From: Bacteroidia bacterium
GTDB taxonomy: Bacteria > Bacteroidota > Bacteroidia > J057
Length of the DNA stretch: 64,000 nucleotides
Assembly (NCBI GenBank): GCA_030430575.1
Contig: JAUIKF010000009.1
Location: 1-64,000, forward strand
Direction of reading: 5' to 3'
The notes beneath the pieces are model-generated. The model saw nothing but the letters and a program-made list of their open reading frames with translations. It did no database searches and had not been told where the DNA came from. A program made the position numbers and the translations under genes. Numbering within the stretch: the first letter of the stretch is position 1; every line of letters begins with the position of its first letter. Below are positions 1-10,000 of this stretch, in pieces.

Positions 1-42
1 CCTTGTGATATTATTTAAACAATATAGCATTATTTAACCCCA

Positions 43-118
43 TAGTACGACTTTTTGAGCCACCTACCTAGCACGACTTAGTGAGCCTTTTGCCTAGCAC
101 GACTTAGTGAGCCTTGAC
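43..118. repeat. Tandem repeat, about 2.9 units of 25-26 bp
   Basis: Two near-identical units (about 67-92 and 93-118) carry the core cctagcacgacttagtgagc. A degenerate first copy lies at 43-66. Nothing nearby suggests a function. Confidence 0.7.
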
Positions 119-173
119 AGGGTTCAGAGATAGAGGATTTTGAGCCTACTCCAAAATTGACATTTTTTTCCTT

Positions 174-204
174 ATTGCGACAGACTGAAGTCGCATCACA
201 ATAG
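174..204. repeat. Interspersed hairpin repeat (attgcgac ... caatag type)
   Basis: The stretch attgcgacagactgaagtcg followed by catcacaatag is matched near the other end of the window by 56887-56917, with about five differences in 31 bases. Both copies begin with ttgcgac and end with the complementary (g)tcgcaat-like half, so each can fold as a short hairpin. It is an intergenic repeat family; no gene overlaps it. Confidence 0.6.
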
Positions 205-799
205 TGATATTCATCATTGCGGCGAGATGCTAGTTGCATCAAGCATTATATAATTAGCGGTTATTCTGAGGGGCGCGGATTACTCCAAAGATCCAGCCCT
301 CCAAAGCCGGAAATCCGCACCAGCTTGCTTGGCAACTAAGAAAACGCGCATTTATATGCGCTGGGCTGGATTTCTGGCGTGTGAGCCTGCCCTGAGCGTA
401 GCCGAAGGGTTGGCTTTTGAGCGTAATCCAGCCCCAAACCCATAAGAACTTCGTGCTTGATGCACTAGTTGCACGAAAGCTGAATATTCGAACTCTGAAC
501 TCTGAAACCTGAACATTCGAACTTTTGCCTTTATGGACGAGAAGAGAGGGGGGAGTGATGCGTGAGGCTAGGATCTTCGACAAGAAGTTACTGACGGTTT
601 TTGACAGATGGGTCGGATTACGCAAAGAACCTTCTCACCATCCCGAAATCCAACCTAGCGCATGATTTATGATGAGCGTCTCCTGCTTGCTAAAGCAAGC
701 TAGCGTGGATTTCGGCGGGGAGGCGTTGGCTTGTGGGTAATCCGCGCCGCTAAAAATACAGTAGGGATATGGTTAGTATAAACTTTTCCCACCCTATAC

Positions 800-1990
800 T
801 CAATGGAGACAGTCCTCCACCCCCCTCAAAAACCTCTGAATATTCCTATCCAGCACCGAATGTTCCAGAATCCAGGGAAGACTTTTTTCGTGGAATTGCG
901 TCTTGTAGGTAGGCAAATGGGAAAGCATTTCTTCCAATGCAGCCACCAGGTTTGGGGGATCAAAAGGCTCCACAAACCAGCCGGTTTCACCGTGTTCGAG
1001 GATCTCGCGGTTGCCAGGGATGGCATTGACAAGGGGGATGGCCCCGGCATAGCGGCCCTCTGCGACGGCGTTGGAGTAGCCATCGTATAGTGGCGCGGAG
1101 ATGAAGACGTCCACGAGAGACCACAATTCAATGACCTCTCGGCGAAGGATGACGGCTTCCTGGAAGTGAAAATTGGGATACAATGACATCATGGCCTCGG
1201 CCTGTTTCTTCACCTGTATGGGCACCTCATACCCTGCGGAAAACATCAGGTACTTGGCGGTACTGCCACGCTTTAGCATCTGCTCAAAGGCCTCCAGGAT
1301 GATGCCTCCTTGATAGACGGGCTTCATGCCTCGGGGACTCAGGACGACAGGCTGTCCGGGGGAGATGCCATACTTCTGGCGTAGTTTTTCGAGGCGCTCT
1401 TCGGACGGATGAAATAAGTCCGTCTCTACGCCCCAGCGATTGAGGGTGATGCGGTCAGAGGGGATGTCGAAGTAGTCTTGGACGGCTTGGGTCAGGACGA
1501 GGTTGTCCCCCGTGATATAGGCCGCGGCGTTGAGCGCCCGTTGCACATGGTGGCGAAAAAAATGGTATTTGAAACGGTTGAGGGCCTTCCCCAGTAAGCC
1601 GGGTGCCTCGGCATTGGTCCAGGCTGCCTTCGGCAGGTCTTTGATGGCTGGCGGGTATTCCAGAATATCGGCTCCCATGGCTACGGCTGCGATGGGCCGG
1701 AAGCTCGACCGGGCGGCCCATACGCCGTAAGGCGTGATATTGATGGGATTGAGCACATCAACCTGATGCACTTCCAAGGCTTCTTTTAGCGCTTTGGTCG
1801 TATACAAAAAACTCGCATAGGTCAACCGCCCATTTCGCGTGAATCGAGGCTTTATTTGCACACATTTTACCCCTTCTACCTTCGCACCAGAAAAACTAAA
1901 GACGGTCACCTGCGCCCCATTTCGCTGAAGGGCTTGGCTCCATTTGCGCGTATGGAAGCTTGCAGGATCACAGAGGACGGCGATGTGCAT
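800..1990 (-). CDS. Glycosyltransferase, GT4-like (GT-B fold)
   Basis: 396 residues starting at the ATG at 1990. A longer frame to 2038 adds 16 residues with no family support, and the MHIAVLCDPASFHTRKW start is typical of these enzymes. The family moves a sugar from a nucleotide donor to an acceptor such as a glycan, lipid or protein in the cytoplasm. Visible signs are the N-terminal Rossmann strand (HIAVLCD), the linker motif RWGVETDLFHP before the donor domain, and the C-terminal stretch DGYSNAVAEGRYAGAIPLV, which stands where most GT4 enzymes have the EGFG...EAMA..G.P E-x7-E motif. An acidic residue is kept, but the motif is not classic. Donor and acceptor cannot be told. It is not in an obvious polysaccharide cluster; the next gene (2118-5450) is an unrelated outer-membrane protein. 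Confidence 0.85.
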   Translation of the reverse strand: MHIAVLCDPASFHTRKWSQALQRNGAQVTVFSFSGAKVEGVKCVQIKPRFTRNGRLTYASFLYTTKALKEALEVHQVDVLNPINITPYGVWAARSSFRPIAAVAMGADILEYPPAIKDLPKAAWTNAEAPGLLGKALNRFKYHFFRHHVQRALNAAAYITGDNLVLTQAVQDYFDIPSDRITLNRWGVETDLFHPSEERLEKLRQKYGISPGQPVVLSPRGMKPVYQGGIILEAFEQMLKRGSTAKYLMFSAGYEVPIQVKKQAEAMMSLYPNFHFQEAVILRREVIELWSLVDVFISAPLYDGYSNAVAEGRYAGAIPLVNAIPGNREILEHGETGWFVEPFDPPNLVAALEEMLSHLPTYKTQFHEKSLPWILEHSVLDRNIQRFLRGVEDCLH

Positions 1991-2015
1991 GGATAAATTA
2001 TTTTTTAAGATAAAT

Positions 2016-2110
2016 GATTGCAGAACAAGGATTGACAAACAAGGAATGTTGAAGTAAAGAGATTGCGTTGACTTCTTAAATCATCATTCCTTGTGCGATA
2101 TTCTGCAATC
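2016..2110. repeat. Long imperfect inverted repeat between genes
   Basis: Left-arm pieces gattgcagaa (2016-2025) and caaggaatg (2040-2048) are matched by cattccttg (2085-2093) and ttctgcaatc (2101-2110). The arms face each other across about 35 bases that contain their own gaagt/acttc pair. It fills the gap between the stop of the 2118-5450 gene and the start of the glycosyltransferase gene. Transcribed on the minus strand it would fold as a long hairpin, but no U-tract follows, so a terminator role is uncertain. Confidence 0.6.
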
Positions 2111-2117
2111 TTTCCCC

Positions 2118-5100
2118 CTAAAACCGCTTCCCCATCGACAGACTTAAGGCAGGTGCTTGAACATTTTGGTCATCAATGCCCCAGGCTACGTCCACGCGAA
2201 GAGAGTAGCCAATAAAGTTGGTGCGAAAGCCGACGCCTGTGCCAAAGAGGAAGGGGCTTTTAAGGGTCTGTAATTCTACGATAACAGGCTCACTGCCCAC
2301 AAGTTGAGTGTCTGTCGGATTTTTGGAGGAAAAGGGATTGCCATTGGTCCAGACACTGCCTACGTCGAGGAAAGGAATCAGCTCCATATTGTAGAGCGGA
2401 CTGGTATTGAGGGAATGCTTGGCGAGGCGAGAAAGAGGAATTCGCAGCTCGGTATTGAGGGACATGAATTTGCTCCCTCTGCGCGAGTAAAACCAGAAGC
2501 CGCGCATCGGCATCGTAAATCGCTGAAAGCTGAAGTCCAGCAAATCGGTACTGATGGCATTTTCCTTGGACAGTCGCTGGTCGCTATCTTCAAAGAATAC
2601 ATAAGGCGGCACCCAGTCGGTCATTCCTCCCAGGTAAAACTGCTGGGGACGTGCCCCCAAACTCATTCCCGCCGACAGCTGGTTGGCCAGGACAATTTTT
2701 TTGTGGATGGGGAAATAATTCCGCCATTGGAGGTCGATGGTATGGAATGCGATGGCGCTATTCTTCAGCGAATAATAAGAAGCGGCATTCGCCTGAAGGC
2801 TCATGCCTTGAAAGTTGTATCCCTCCCACTGTTTGATCTTGTCCACAGTGAACCGTAGCGCAGCATGTGCCAGGGTATTTTCCTGATCCAGGAGTTCTTG
2901 GTTCAGGAGTTTTTGATCCTTCCGCGTCAGCATATGGCCTCCGAGGTCGAGGGTGAGTGCACTGAAGTTGGAAAGGGGATAGGTGACACCGGCCGAGAAA
3001 TTCAGGTTGTCATACCTGAAAATGGCCGAATCGACAGGGAAGAGCACATTGCGTCGCCGGTAATGGCGCGTCAGCAACTGCATCCCCGCATAGAAGTCCA
3101 GTCGGTGGCCCAAATTGCGATAGGTAATATTTCCCTGAACATTTCGCCCCCTAAAATTCTGAAAATCTAGATAAGGGGTAAAGGTCACTTTCAGTTCCTG
3201 GTTGTGAAACTGGTCAGAAAAACTGGCCCCTATAGTCGTATAAAGCCCTGCATCAGGCCGACGGCCCAATTCTAACTGGAGGTAATCGGCCGCCCATTTG
3301 GTGCGAGAAGCTTGTGGGCCACTCACTTTCATGCCCCCCATATCAGGTTTGGGGGTTTCTGTGGGGATGAGGCCAGATAGCAACGAAGGGCGATTGAGTT
3401 CTTTTTCACGCTTTTCAAATACCTTGTCTTCGGCCTCTTTCACTTCATAGGCGGTATCATAATCATCAAAAATATAGTATCGTGCCTTTTTTTCTTCTTT
3501 TTCTGGTTCTTCTACAGGTGGATTAGGCGGCGTTTGGGGTTCCTCAACTGGCTCCGTAGATGGTGTTTCACTCGGCGTCAATCCTTGCAGACTGTCCGCT
3601 GCCCGTGCTTCTGCTTCCTGGAGCTGCCTTTTGAGGTCTCGCTGCACTTGCTCATTATAATAGGTGAGGTATTCTGTTCGCAGGAGGGTGAGTTCCGTCA
3701 ATGGCTGGACACGTAGGCCGCTAGGCGCTACTTGAAACAGGGCGTGCTGCCCATCAATCGGCGAACAAAACACTAACTGTTCATCACTTGCATAGAAGTC
3801 TACAATGCCTTGGGGAAGGTCTGTGATGTAGCTATTCTTTTGGATAAAAGGATTGTACTTGCTGAGGTTAAGAATGCCAGACTCGTCTGTGATAAAATAA
3901 ACTTCAAAACTATTGGGGGTGAGGGGCTTGCGTTCATTTGTCGCAGGAGTAAAGGTAATTTGGACGACCGTATCTGTGGGTTCGCTGCGATTGTATTGGA
4001 AAATGTCAAAGCTATGCGCGTAGTTGTCCCAGCGAGGGCGTTGGATGACCAGGCGATTGGTGTCGCGATTGGAACTGAAAAAAATGCTGGCATCGTCGTA
4101 GCTCCAGCAGGGTTCCAGGTTGTCATAAGGGTCCTCGGTCACCTGACGGTAGTTTCCGCTTTGGGGAACCCCGACAAAGAGTTGTGGGGTACCTGTATTC
4201 TTGGCGAGGGCTGAAAGCGCGAGCAGTTGACCATTGTGCGACCAGTTGATGTGTAGTACCCGCCCAAAGGCGCCAATGACGGGCTCTACAGCGATTTCTT
4301 TACTGCCTACCTCATAATACACCATGTCGTATTTATGCCCTCGATAACGAGTCGTCACCAACCGGCTCCCGTCGGGACTCCATGCGATGGGATAATGCAT
4401 GGGCGTGCCTTCTGTCACGAGATTGGCATAAGAAGACTGAATAGCAGTCTGGGTATAGGTAGCTGATTGGCTATCGTAAAGAAAAAGGGTATGCTTGCCC
4501 ATTTTGTTGAGATAAAGGGCATACTGCTTTGTCTTTTCGTGATAGGCAAATGCGACCAAATGATACCCCTTTTTGGTCGGTATTTCCTCCAACCCCTTGA
4601 TGTTGCCTAGGGACATGCGCCCTGAAGCATTGTGATCGACCATGTCTTTTAGGCTTTCGCGCCAGCGCACGGTCAGAGTATTGAGGGTGATTCCAAGAAC
4701 AGAAATGATGCCCGATTCCAAGGAATGGGAGATATTGACTAGGTAAATGATCTCGGCGAGTTTCTGTTCCCCATACTCGTTGGCCACATACCGCCAGACA
4801 GATTTTCTAAAAATTTTGCTAATCTCACTATTTCCCTCCAACGTTTGATCCAGAACATCTTCGAGCTGATCCCCTACCGTGCTTTGCAGCCACATCTCAT
4901 CAGTATAGCTCCAACCCGTCCCTACATACTCCACCAACCCCTGGCTGTACCAGCGGCTATGATCCAGCAATAGCTGGTTTTGGATAGCTTGCCCCAGCCG
5001 ATTGCCATAGGCAAATTCTCGCAGCAAAATCCCTGCTACGCTGCGCTTCACTTCCTGATAAAGACCATGAGTGGTGCCTGGGTGCACCACATGCGCTTCT

Positions 5101-5450
5101 AGCCTTGGGATGGAAAACTGCCCTGGCGCCCGCCTGGGCTGGTCAAGCTGAGAATGGGTAAGCCCTAGTTGGGCCGCATCCTCCAAGAGGTAGAGCGCAT
5201 AGCGCGATTGGGGCCGATAGTCATATATTTCACTGATTTCAAAACACGCCAACTCCGCGAAACGGGCAGACCGCTGCGCCAAGGCTTCTTGTCCTCCCTG
5301 GAAATACACATCAAAGTGCTCAGAAGCTAGATACTTCCAGTTTTTGGTATTGGCATAGTAAGGAGGGCTCTGGGCAAAAAGCCCATGAGACACAAGACAA
5401 AAAATGCCAAGAAGAAGGGAGGAGGCTGAGAGATAAGTAGGGTGTTTCAT
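2118..5450 (-). CDS. Peptidase-MA-like / PD40 propeller / outer-membrane barrel protein
   Basis: 1110 residues from the ATG at 5450, chosen because it begins a signal peptide (MKHPTYLSASSLLLGIFCL ... LFAQ). The upstream extension to 5540 lies in repeat DNA. After the signal comes a region like peptidase-MA-like proteins (WKYLASEHFDVYF), but no HExxH zinc motif was found, so activity is doubtful. The middle carries TolB-like PD40 beta-propeller blades (IAWSPDGSRLV, INWSHNGQLLAL, CWSYDDASIFFSSNRD). A Pro/Glu-rich linker follows, then about 380 residues of amphipathic strands like an Omp85/surface-antigen barrel, ending in SLSMGKRF with the terminal Phe typical of outer-membrane barrels. The likely place is the outer membrane with the propeller in the periplasm. 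Its role is unknown. Confidence 0.8.
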   Translation of the reverse strand: MKHPTYLSASSLLLGIFCLVSHGLFAQSPPYYANTKNWKYLASEHFDVYFQGGQEALAQRSARFAELACFEISEIYDYRPQSRYALYLLEDAAQLGLTHSQLDQPRRAPGQFSIPRLEAHVVHPGTTHGLYQEVKRSVAGILLREFAYGNRLGQAIQNQLLLDHSRWYSQGLVEYVGTGWSYTDEMWLQSTVGDQLEDVLDQTLEGNSEISKIFRKSVWRYVANEYGEQKLAEIIYLVNISHSLESGIISVLGITLNTLTVRWRESLKDMVDHNASGRMSLGNIKGLEEIPTKKGYHLVAFAYHEKTKQYALYLNKMGKHTLFLYDSQSATYTQTAIQSSYANLVTEGTPMHYPIAWSPDGSRLVTTRYRGHKYDMVYYEVGSKEIAVEPVIGAFGRVLHINWSHNGQLLALSALAKNTGTPQLFVGVPQSGNYRQVTEDPYDNLEPCWSYDDASIFFSSNRDTNRLVIQRPRWDNYAHSFDIFQYNRSEPTDTVVQITFTPATNERKPLTPNSFEVYFITDESGILNLSKYNPFIQKNSYITDLPQGIVDFYASDEQLVFCSPIDGQHALFQVAPSGLRVQPLTELTLLRTEYLTYYNEQVQRDLKRQLQEAEARAADSLQGLTPSETPSTEPVEEPQTPPNPPVEEPEKEEKKARYYIFDDYDTAYEVKEAEDKVFEKREKELNRPSLLSGLIPTETPKPDMGGMKVSGPQASRTKWAADYLQLELGRRPDAGLYTTIGASFSDQFHNQELKVTFTPYLDFQNFRGRNVQGNITYRNLGHRLDFYAGMQLLTRHYRRRNVLFPVDSAIFRYDNLNFSAGVTYPLSNFSALTLDLGGHMLTRKDQKLLNQELLDQENTLAHAALRFTVDKIKQWEGYNFQGMSLQANAASYYSLKNSAIAFHTIDLQWRNYFPIHKKIVLANQLSAGMSLGARPQQFYLGGMTDWVPPYVFFEDSDQRLSKENAISTDLLDFSFQRFTMPMRGFWFYSRRGSKFMSLNTELRIPLSRLAKHSLNTSPLYNMELIPFLDVGSVWTNGNPFSSKNPTDTQLVGSEPVIVELQTLKSPFLFGTGVGFRTNFIGYSLRVDVAWGIDDQNVQAPALSLSMGKRF

Positions 5451-5467
5451 AGAAAGAATGTTTGATC

Positions 5468-5546
5468 GTCTGATTGTCTGAACGCCTGATAGGCTGATTT
5501 TTCTGAATAGCACCATTATTAAAAGGCAACGTTCAGACATTCAGAC
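5468..5546. repeat. Palindromic element, gtctgaac word
   Basis: Left arm 5468-5484 (gtctgattgtctgaacg) pairs with right arm 5530-5546 (cgttcagacattcagac) at 16 of 17 positions. It lies just upstream of the start codon at 5450. The same 17-base word forms a perfect inverted repeat inside the kinase gene at 55693-55744. Confidence 0.75.
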
Positions 5547-5593
5547 CCTCGGACACTCAGACTTTGTCTTTTAAGTTAATCCCAAATTTTGCT

Positions 5594-6649
5594 TCAGCCA
5601 AATCTCATCAGGGAAACAGTATCGGGAAGGGGCGCCCTTTCGATGATATGCTGAGCCATGACTTCTGAAAAATGTGGTCCATACAATAAGCCTTTGGTCC
5701 CAAAGCCCGTCAAGAGATGAACGAAATCATGCTGCGGATGGGTGCCTAGGATCGGTCGTCGATCTGGGGTGGTAGGGCGTATCCCTGCCCATTGGTCCAG
5801 CACGCGATAAGATACCTTGATGGCTTTTTCCAGATGAAAGGTCAACTCATCTCTGGCCTCAGATGTTGGGGAAATGGAGGAAAAATCCTTTTTGTAGGTC
5901 GAACCCATGACGTATTGGTGGTCGGCCAAGGGGATGAGATAAATTTTGCGAGAGAGGACAAAGTCCAGGCGGAGGTCGGGTGCCTCTATTTTCAGGAGCT
6001 CTCCTTTGTTGGGGATGATGGGGAGGGAAGGGAAAAAGGGGTTATTACTTGCCCGATGGCCTTCACAGAAGACCACGTTATCGAAAGGCAGACGTGTGTC
6101 TTCCAGGCTGATGGCTTTTTTGTGGAGATCGATCTGATCATAGGTCAGGCTTCTGGGATAATACCGGAAATGGGGCTGGGTCTGGAACCAGCGAAGCATA
6201 TCCCCAAGCAATGCGCCCGTATCTATCCAGCCGCAAGGCAAGATCTCTATTCCCCCATAAGGATTGTGGAGGACGTCTTCTCGATAGGGCTGTTCTCGAA
6301 AGTTGACGAGCGGAGCATAGTCTGCCTGTTTAGCTTTGCCTGTCCACTTATTGTATTCCGCGATTTCTTTGAACGGGCGGTAGATTTTCTGATAATGCAT
6401 CGCCTGCAAATAGGGCGAAAGGGTGGGGTGTGAGTAAAAGATTTTTAGCTTTTGCAGCAATTCATCAGCCATCCAGGTTTTAGTGCCAAAGCGTCCTGTG
6501 ATGACGTTGAAGAGGCCAGCAGCTACGCGGGAGGCACTATTGGGGGCCACATCATCGATGAGGGTAACCTGCTGACCCGCTGTCAATAAGTTGAATGCGA
6601 GCAAACTGCCCGCGATTCCACCACCTAATATCACTATTTGCCTACCCAT
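5594..6649 (-). CDS. FAD-dependent oxidoreductase, DAO family
   Basis: 351 residues from the ATG at 6649. The N-terminus IVILGGGIAGSLLAFNLL is the Rossmann dinucleotide-binding loop (GxGxxG), followed by an acidic strand end (VTLIDD) that binds the ribose of FAD. The C-terminal part has the DAO-type signature GIRPTTPDRRPILGTHP and the second FAD contact LLTGFGTKGLLYGP. Such enzymes oxidise amines or D-amino acids and related compounds with oxygen or another acceptor; glycine oxidase and MnmC-like proteins are relatives. The substrate cannot be read from the sequence. It is cytoplasmic, with no signal peptide. It lies upstream of the barrel protein gene on the same strand, with about 143 bp of repeat DNA between, so they need not share a transcript. 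Confidence 0.85.
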   Translation of the reverse strand: MGRQIVILGGGIAGSLLAFNLLTAGQQVTLIDDVAPNSASRVAAGLFNVITGRFGTKTWMADELLQKLKIFYSHPTLSPYLQAMHYQKIYRPFKEIAEYNKWTGKAKQADYAPLVNFREQPYREDVLHNPYGGIEILPCGWIDTGALLGDMLRWFQTQPHFRYYPRSLTYDQIDLHKKAISLEDTRLPFDNVVFCEGHRASNNPFFPSLPIIPNKGELLKIEAPDLRLDFVLSRKIYLIPLADHQYVMGSTYKKDFSSISPTSEARDELTFHLEKAIKVSYRVLDQWAGIRPTTPDRRPILGTHPQHDFVHLLTGFGTKGLLYGPHFSEVMAQHIIERAPLPDTVSLMRFG

Positions 6650-6659
6650 AGACCTTCCA

Positions 6660-7022
6660 CTTTTTACTAATTACTATCCGCTTAATCTACCGCATTTTTT
6701 GGCAAAAACCCGAGATTTAGGTTAACTTAGGAATAAGTTAATGCTTTCGTAATTGAAGATTGACTGTTAACATAACAACACATTATGCAAGACGCTTACT
6801 TTAATCATGCCATTGTAGGATGATTTTCCCTTATTAGCTAGCCACACTGCAACATCCGAGGACTAATAGTTCTACGTTTGATTCAGCCATGAATCCTCGT
6901 TCTTGAATCAGCTAATAGGCGAAAATGTGTCTTTCCATTCATCTAAACAGATCAACGATATTCCGCCCTCTCAGGCTGGAACCATATTCCTTTACCTTTT
7001 CTTATCAAATCATTATTTAACT
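6660..7022 (+). promoter_or_regulatory. Long 5' leader shared with the paralogous gene at 14304
   Basis: The stretch before this start matches 13978-14303 in order and spacing: aacaacac..tatgcaagac then gctactt-like bases, a gat(g/a)attttcc-like block, a gctag block, ttcagccatgaa, aggcgaa/aggcgat, a ggctgga block, and finally tattcctttaccttt followed by ttatcaaat up to the start codon. Between the blocks the two differ freely. This points to a shared untranslated leader or regulatory region of about 300 bases. I could not place a certain Bacteroidota TTTG/TAnnTTTG promoter in it. Confidence 0.55.
6785..6823 (+). CDS. Possible 12-residue leader peptide
   Basis: ATG at 6785, stop TGA at 6821-6823, peptide MQDAYFNHAIVG. 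The paralogous leader has an open frame of exactly the same length (14043-14081, MQDSYFSQFLSG) at the equivalent place. Both begin MQD, keep YF at positions 5-6 and end with Gly before the stop. Nothing else supports translation, and a chance frame in a conserved non-coding leader is possible. Confidence 0.3.
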   Translation: MQDAYFNHAIVG

Positions 7023-10000
7023 ATGAAAAGACTATTTTACTTATGTTTATTAGTTGGACTTATGGCTATCCCTTGGGATGCCATGGCGCAAGTAATGTCT
7101 CTTACTACTACTAATGCTGCTGGCAATGGCCAAGCAGGTGTTACTTTCGCCGTCACAGCCAAGCGCAATGTACGTATCCATCGTATTTGGGCACAGTTTG
7201 ACCCAGGATCTGTAGGGGTAGAAGTCTATACCCGTATAGGGGGAGATACAAACGTATTTGCAGGGCAGGGCTGGGTTCTAGTAGCTGATACTACCATTAC
7301 AGGTATTGCTAATACTGCGGTCGAGATTCCTGTGGATCTCAATATCATCCTTCCCGCAGGCCAGACGCAAGGCTTCTACGTCACCAATAATGGTTCTGGA
7401 CCCAGTATAGACTACACGACTGTTACTGCCACAACAGTGAGTCAATTTAGCGATGCCAATATTGAAATTGATGGGAGGGGCTGGGGAGGCTCCTATATGC
7501 TTGCTGGCACCTTTTTCCCCCGCTTATTTAATGGACGTGTGGACTATTTTGTAGGGGCTACCACTAATGACGCGGGGGTCGCCTCTATCGACTCGGTCAC
7601 GGCTGCCTGCCCTGGCAACCAGAATATCTGGGCCACCATCGGTAACTATGGGGGCAATCAGCTCGACTCTGTGACGGTCAACTGGTCTTGGAATGGGACG
7701 GTGCAGCCGCCTATCCAACTGATCACCTTGCTGGATACTTTTGGCGGAACAGGTTCCACTACGGCTCCCGTCTTTCTGGGTACCCGGAACTTAGCTGCTG
7801 GCGCGACCTATAACCTAGCCGTCTGGACTTCCAATCCTAATGGGGCTACAGATACTTCTACGTACAATGACACTTTGAGGACGGTGGTAGGTGCCTCGAT
7901 ACAAGGTACCTTCACGATCAACTCGGGGGCAGCGACTGGTGGCTCCAATTTCAATAGTTTTGGGGATGCTGTAGCTGCCTTGAACCAGTTTGGGGTTTGC
8001 GGCCCTGTGATCTTTAATGTCACAGCTGGGTCGGGACCTTATAAAGAACAGATTACAATAGGGCAGATTTCAGGCGCGTCTTCTGTCAACACGATCACCT
8101 TTGATGGGGGGGCTACGCAGGAACGAATATGGGCAGATGCTACGATGACCAGCACGACAGACCGCCATGTCATTCGACTGAATGGTGCTGACTGGGTACG
8201 GCTCAGAAACCTGAAAATTCACAATTATTCCCTCGACCTCAATAACCAGTTTGGCACTTATGGCTTTGGCCTTCATATCCAAAATGAATCGGACCACAAC
8301 ATTATAGAAAACTGTCACATCGATGTCGACACCACTACAGGGGCTACCAGCTCCAACTTTGGCGGCATCATCATGGCAGGACAATTTGGCACCTCTACTA
8401 ATGCTGCCGGTAGCCATAATATTATTCGCAACAACTATGTGCATGGCGGCTATTATGGAATTACTGTAATGGGTGGCTCCTTTACTGCTTATGAGGAAGA
8501 TAACCTCATTGAAGGCAATACTGTGGAAGAGCAGTATTACTACAATATTTACACCTATGGACAGTACGGAATCAAAATTCGAGACAATTACCTGCGCCAC
8601 CGAACTACGGGTGCTTCTTCTACCTTTGGCTATGGTATCTACCTGGTCTACCAAGACACCATGCGCATAGAGCGAAATACGATCGTCGACCCGATTGCTT
8701 ATGGAATTGGGATGACGATAGGCAATAAAGGCCCAGGAAATGTCACCCCATCGGGACCAGCGTATGTGATCAATAATTCTGTCAGCGGGATCTACCGTGC
8801 GACTACTACCCGTGGAATCTATGTGATCGGCAATACCGAAAACACCAAATTCTACCACAATAGTGTCAGTGTGACTTCTGGAACCAGTACGACCATGGCT
8901 GCTATGTATGTGGGGACCTCTACCACCAACTCAGGACTAGATGTGCGCAACAACAGCTTTGCGGTATTTGGGTCGAGTTCGGGATATGCCTTATATGGAG
9001 GAACTTCGAATTTCTCCAACCTCAATTATAATAATTACTATAATGATGGAGATACCTCCCGTGTCTTATTCCTCTCAGGTGCTGTAGGCTTGGGCAATAT
9101 GACAACAGCGGGTGGATACAATAGTGCTTCCCACCATGGGGATCCCAAGTATGTAAATAATTTCACAGACCTGCATTCTAAAGGGACTCAGCTCTGGGAT
9201 CGTGGTAATAACGCGGTCGGCATATCTGATGACATCGATGGGAATCCAAGGCCCGGCTTTGGTGGGCTGATTGTAGATATTGGGTCGGATGAATTCCAGC
9301 CACCTCAGTTGGACGTATCGCCCAATATGCTGGCTAGCCCAGGCTTGCCGCTCTGTCCAGGGACCGCTAATTTCTCGGTGAATGTGGTGAATTTTGGTCA
9401 AATGACCATCGATACCCTGACGGTCAACTGGTGGCTAAATGGTACTGCACAAACGCCAGTAGTCGTCAATAACCTGGGCTTGGCGGCTGGTAGTAGCGCG
9501 GCGATTTCAATGGGTTCGTTGACAATAGCAGCGGGTACATCATATGACTTGACCTTTGTGACTTCTGGCCCTAATAATGGGGTGGATGAAGACATGTCCA
9601 ATGATACGTTGTCGTTCACAGGGCTTCAGACTGGTTTGGCTGCTGGTACCTATACGATCAATTCGGGGGCAGCCACTGGGGGAACCAATTATCAGTCCTT
9701 CTCTGATGCCGTCGATGACCTCAATGATTTTGGTATCTGTGGAGCTGTCGTTTTCAACGTAGTTACCGGTTCTGGTCCTTATCTAGAGCAAGTCACCCTT
9801 GGCCCAGTAGTGGGTACTTCATCTACTAATACCATTACCTTTGACGGAGGAATATCTCAGGAGGAAATTTGGGCAAATGCTACATTGACCAGTACGTCTG
9901 ACCGTCATGTCATCCGCCTGGATGGGACGGACTGGGTGACGCTCAAGAACCTGAAGATCAGCAATCACTCGCTTGATCCTACCAACCAGTTTGGGACCTA

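Larger units (their letters stand above)
1..799. other. Gene-free repeat-rich intergenic region
   Basis: I see no convincing gene here. An open frame on the minus strand (254-625) is built from repeat DNA, has no family resemblance and lies in a stretch full of palindromes, so I treat it as non-coding. The region holds a tandem repeat (43-118), a hairpin repeat around 174-204, the interspersed palindrome-like sequence near 388-412 (core ctgagcgtagccgaaggg, a type I recall as common between Bacteroidota genes), a run of gaactctgaac-like words at 480-530, and inverted aaatccgc/gcggatt motifs that recur between 270 and 755. It could act as the downstream region of the minus-strand glycosyltransferase gene. 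Confidence 0.6.

Noticed and set aside
254-625. 123-codon open frame on the minus strand
   Set aside because: It lies wholly in repeat-rich intergenic DNA, contains the common CAR-type palindrome and shows no family signature.
2118-5450. Active metalloprotease
   Set aside because: The N-terminal region resembles peptidase-MA-like proteins but I could not find an HExxH motif.
8070-8858. 262-codon open frame opposite the giant cargo gene
   Set aside because: It is the antisense shadow of the beta-helix module; the same antisense frames recur opposite every module copy (for example 16227-17081).
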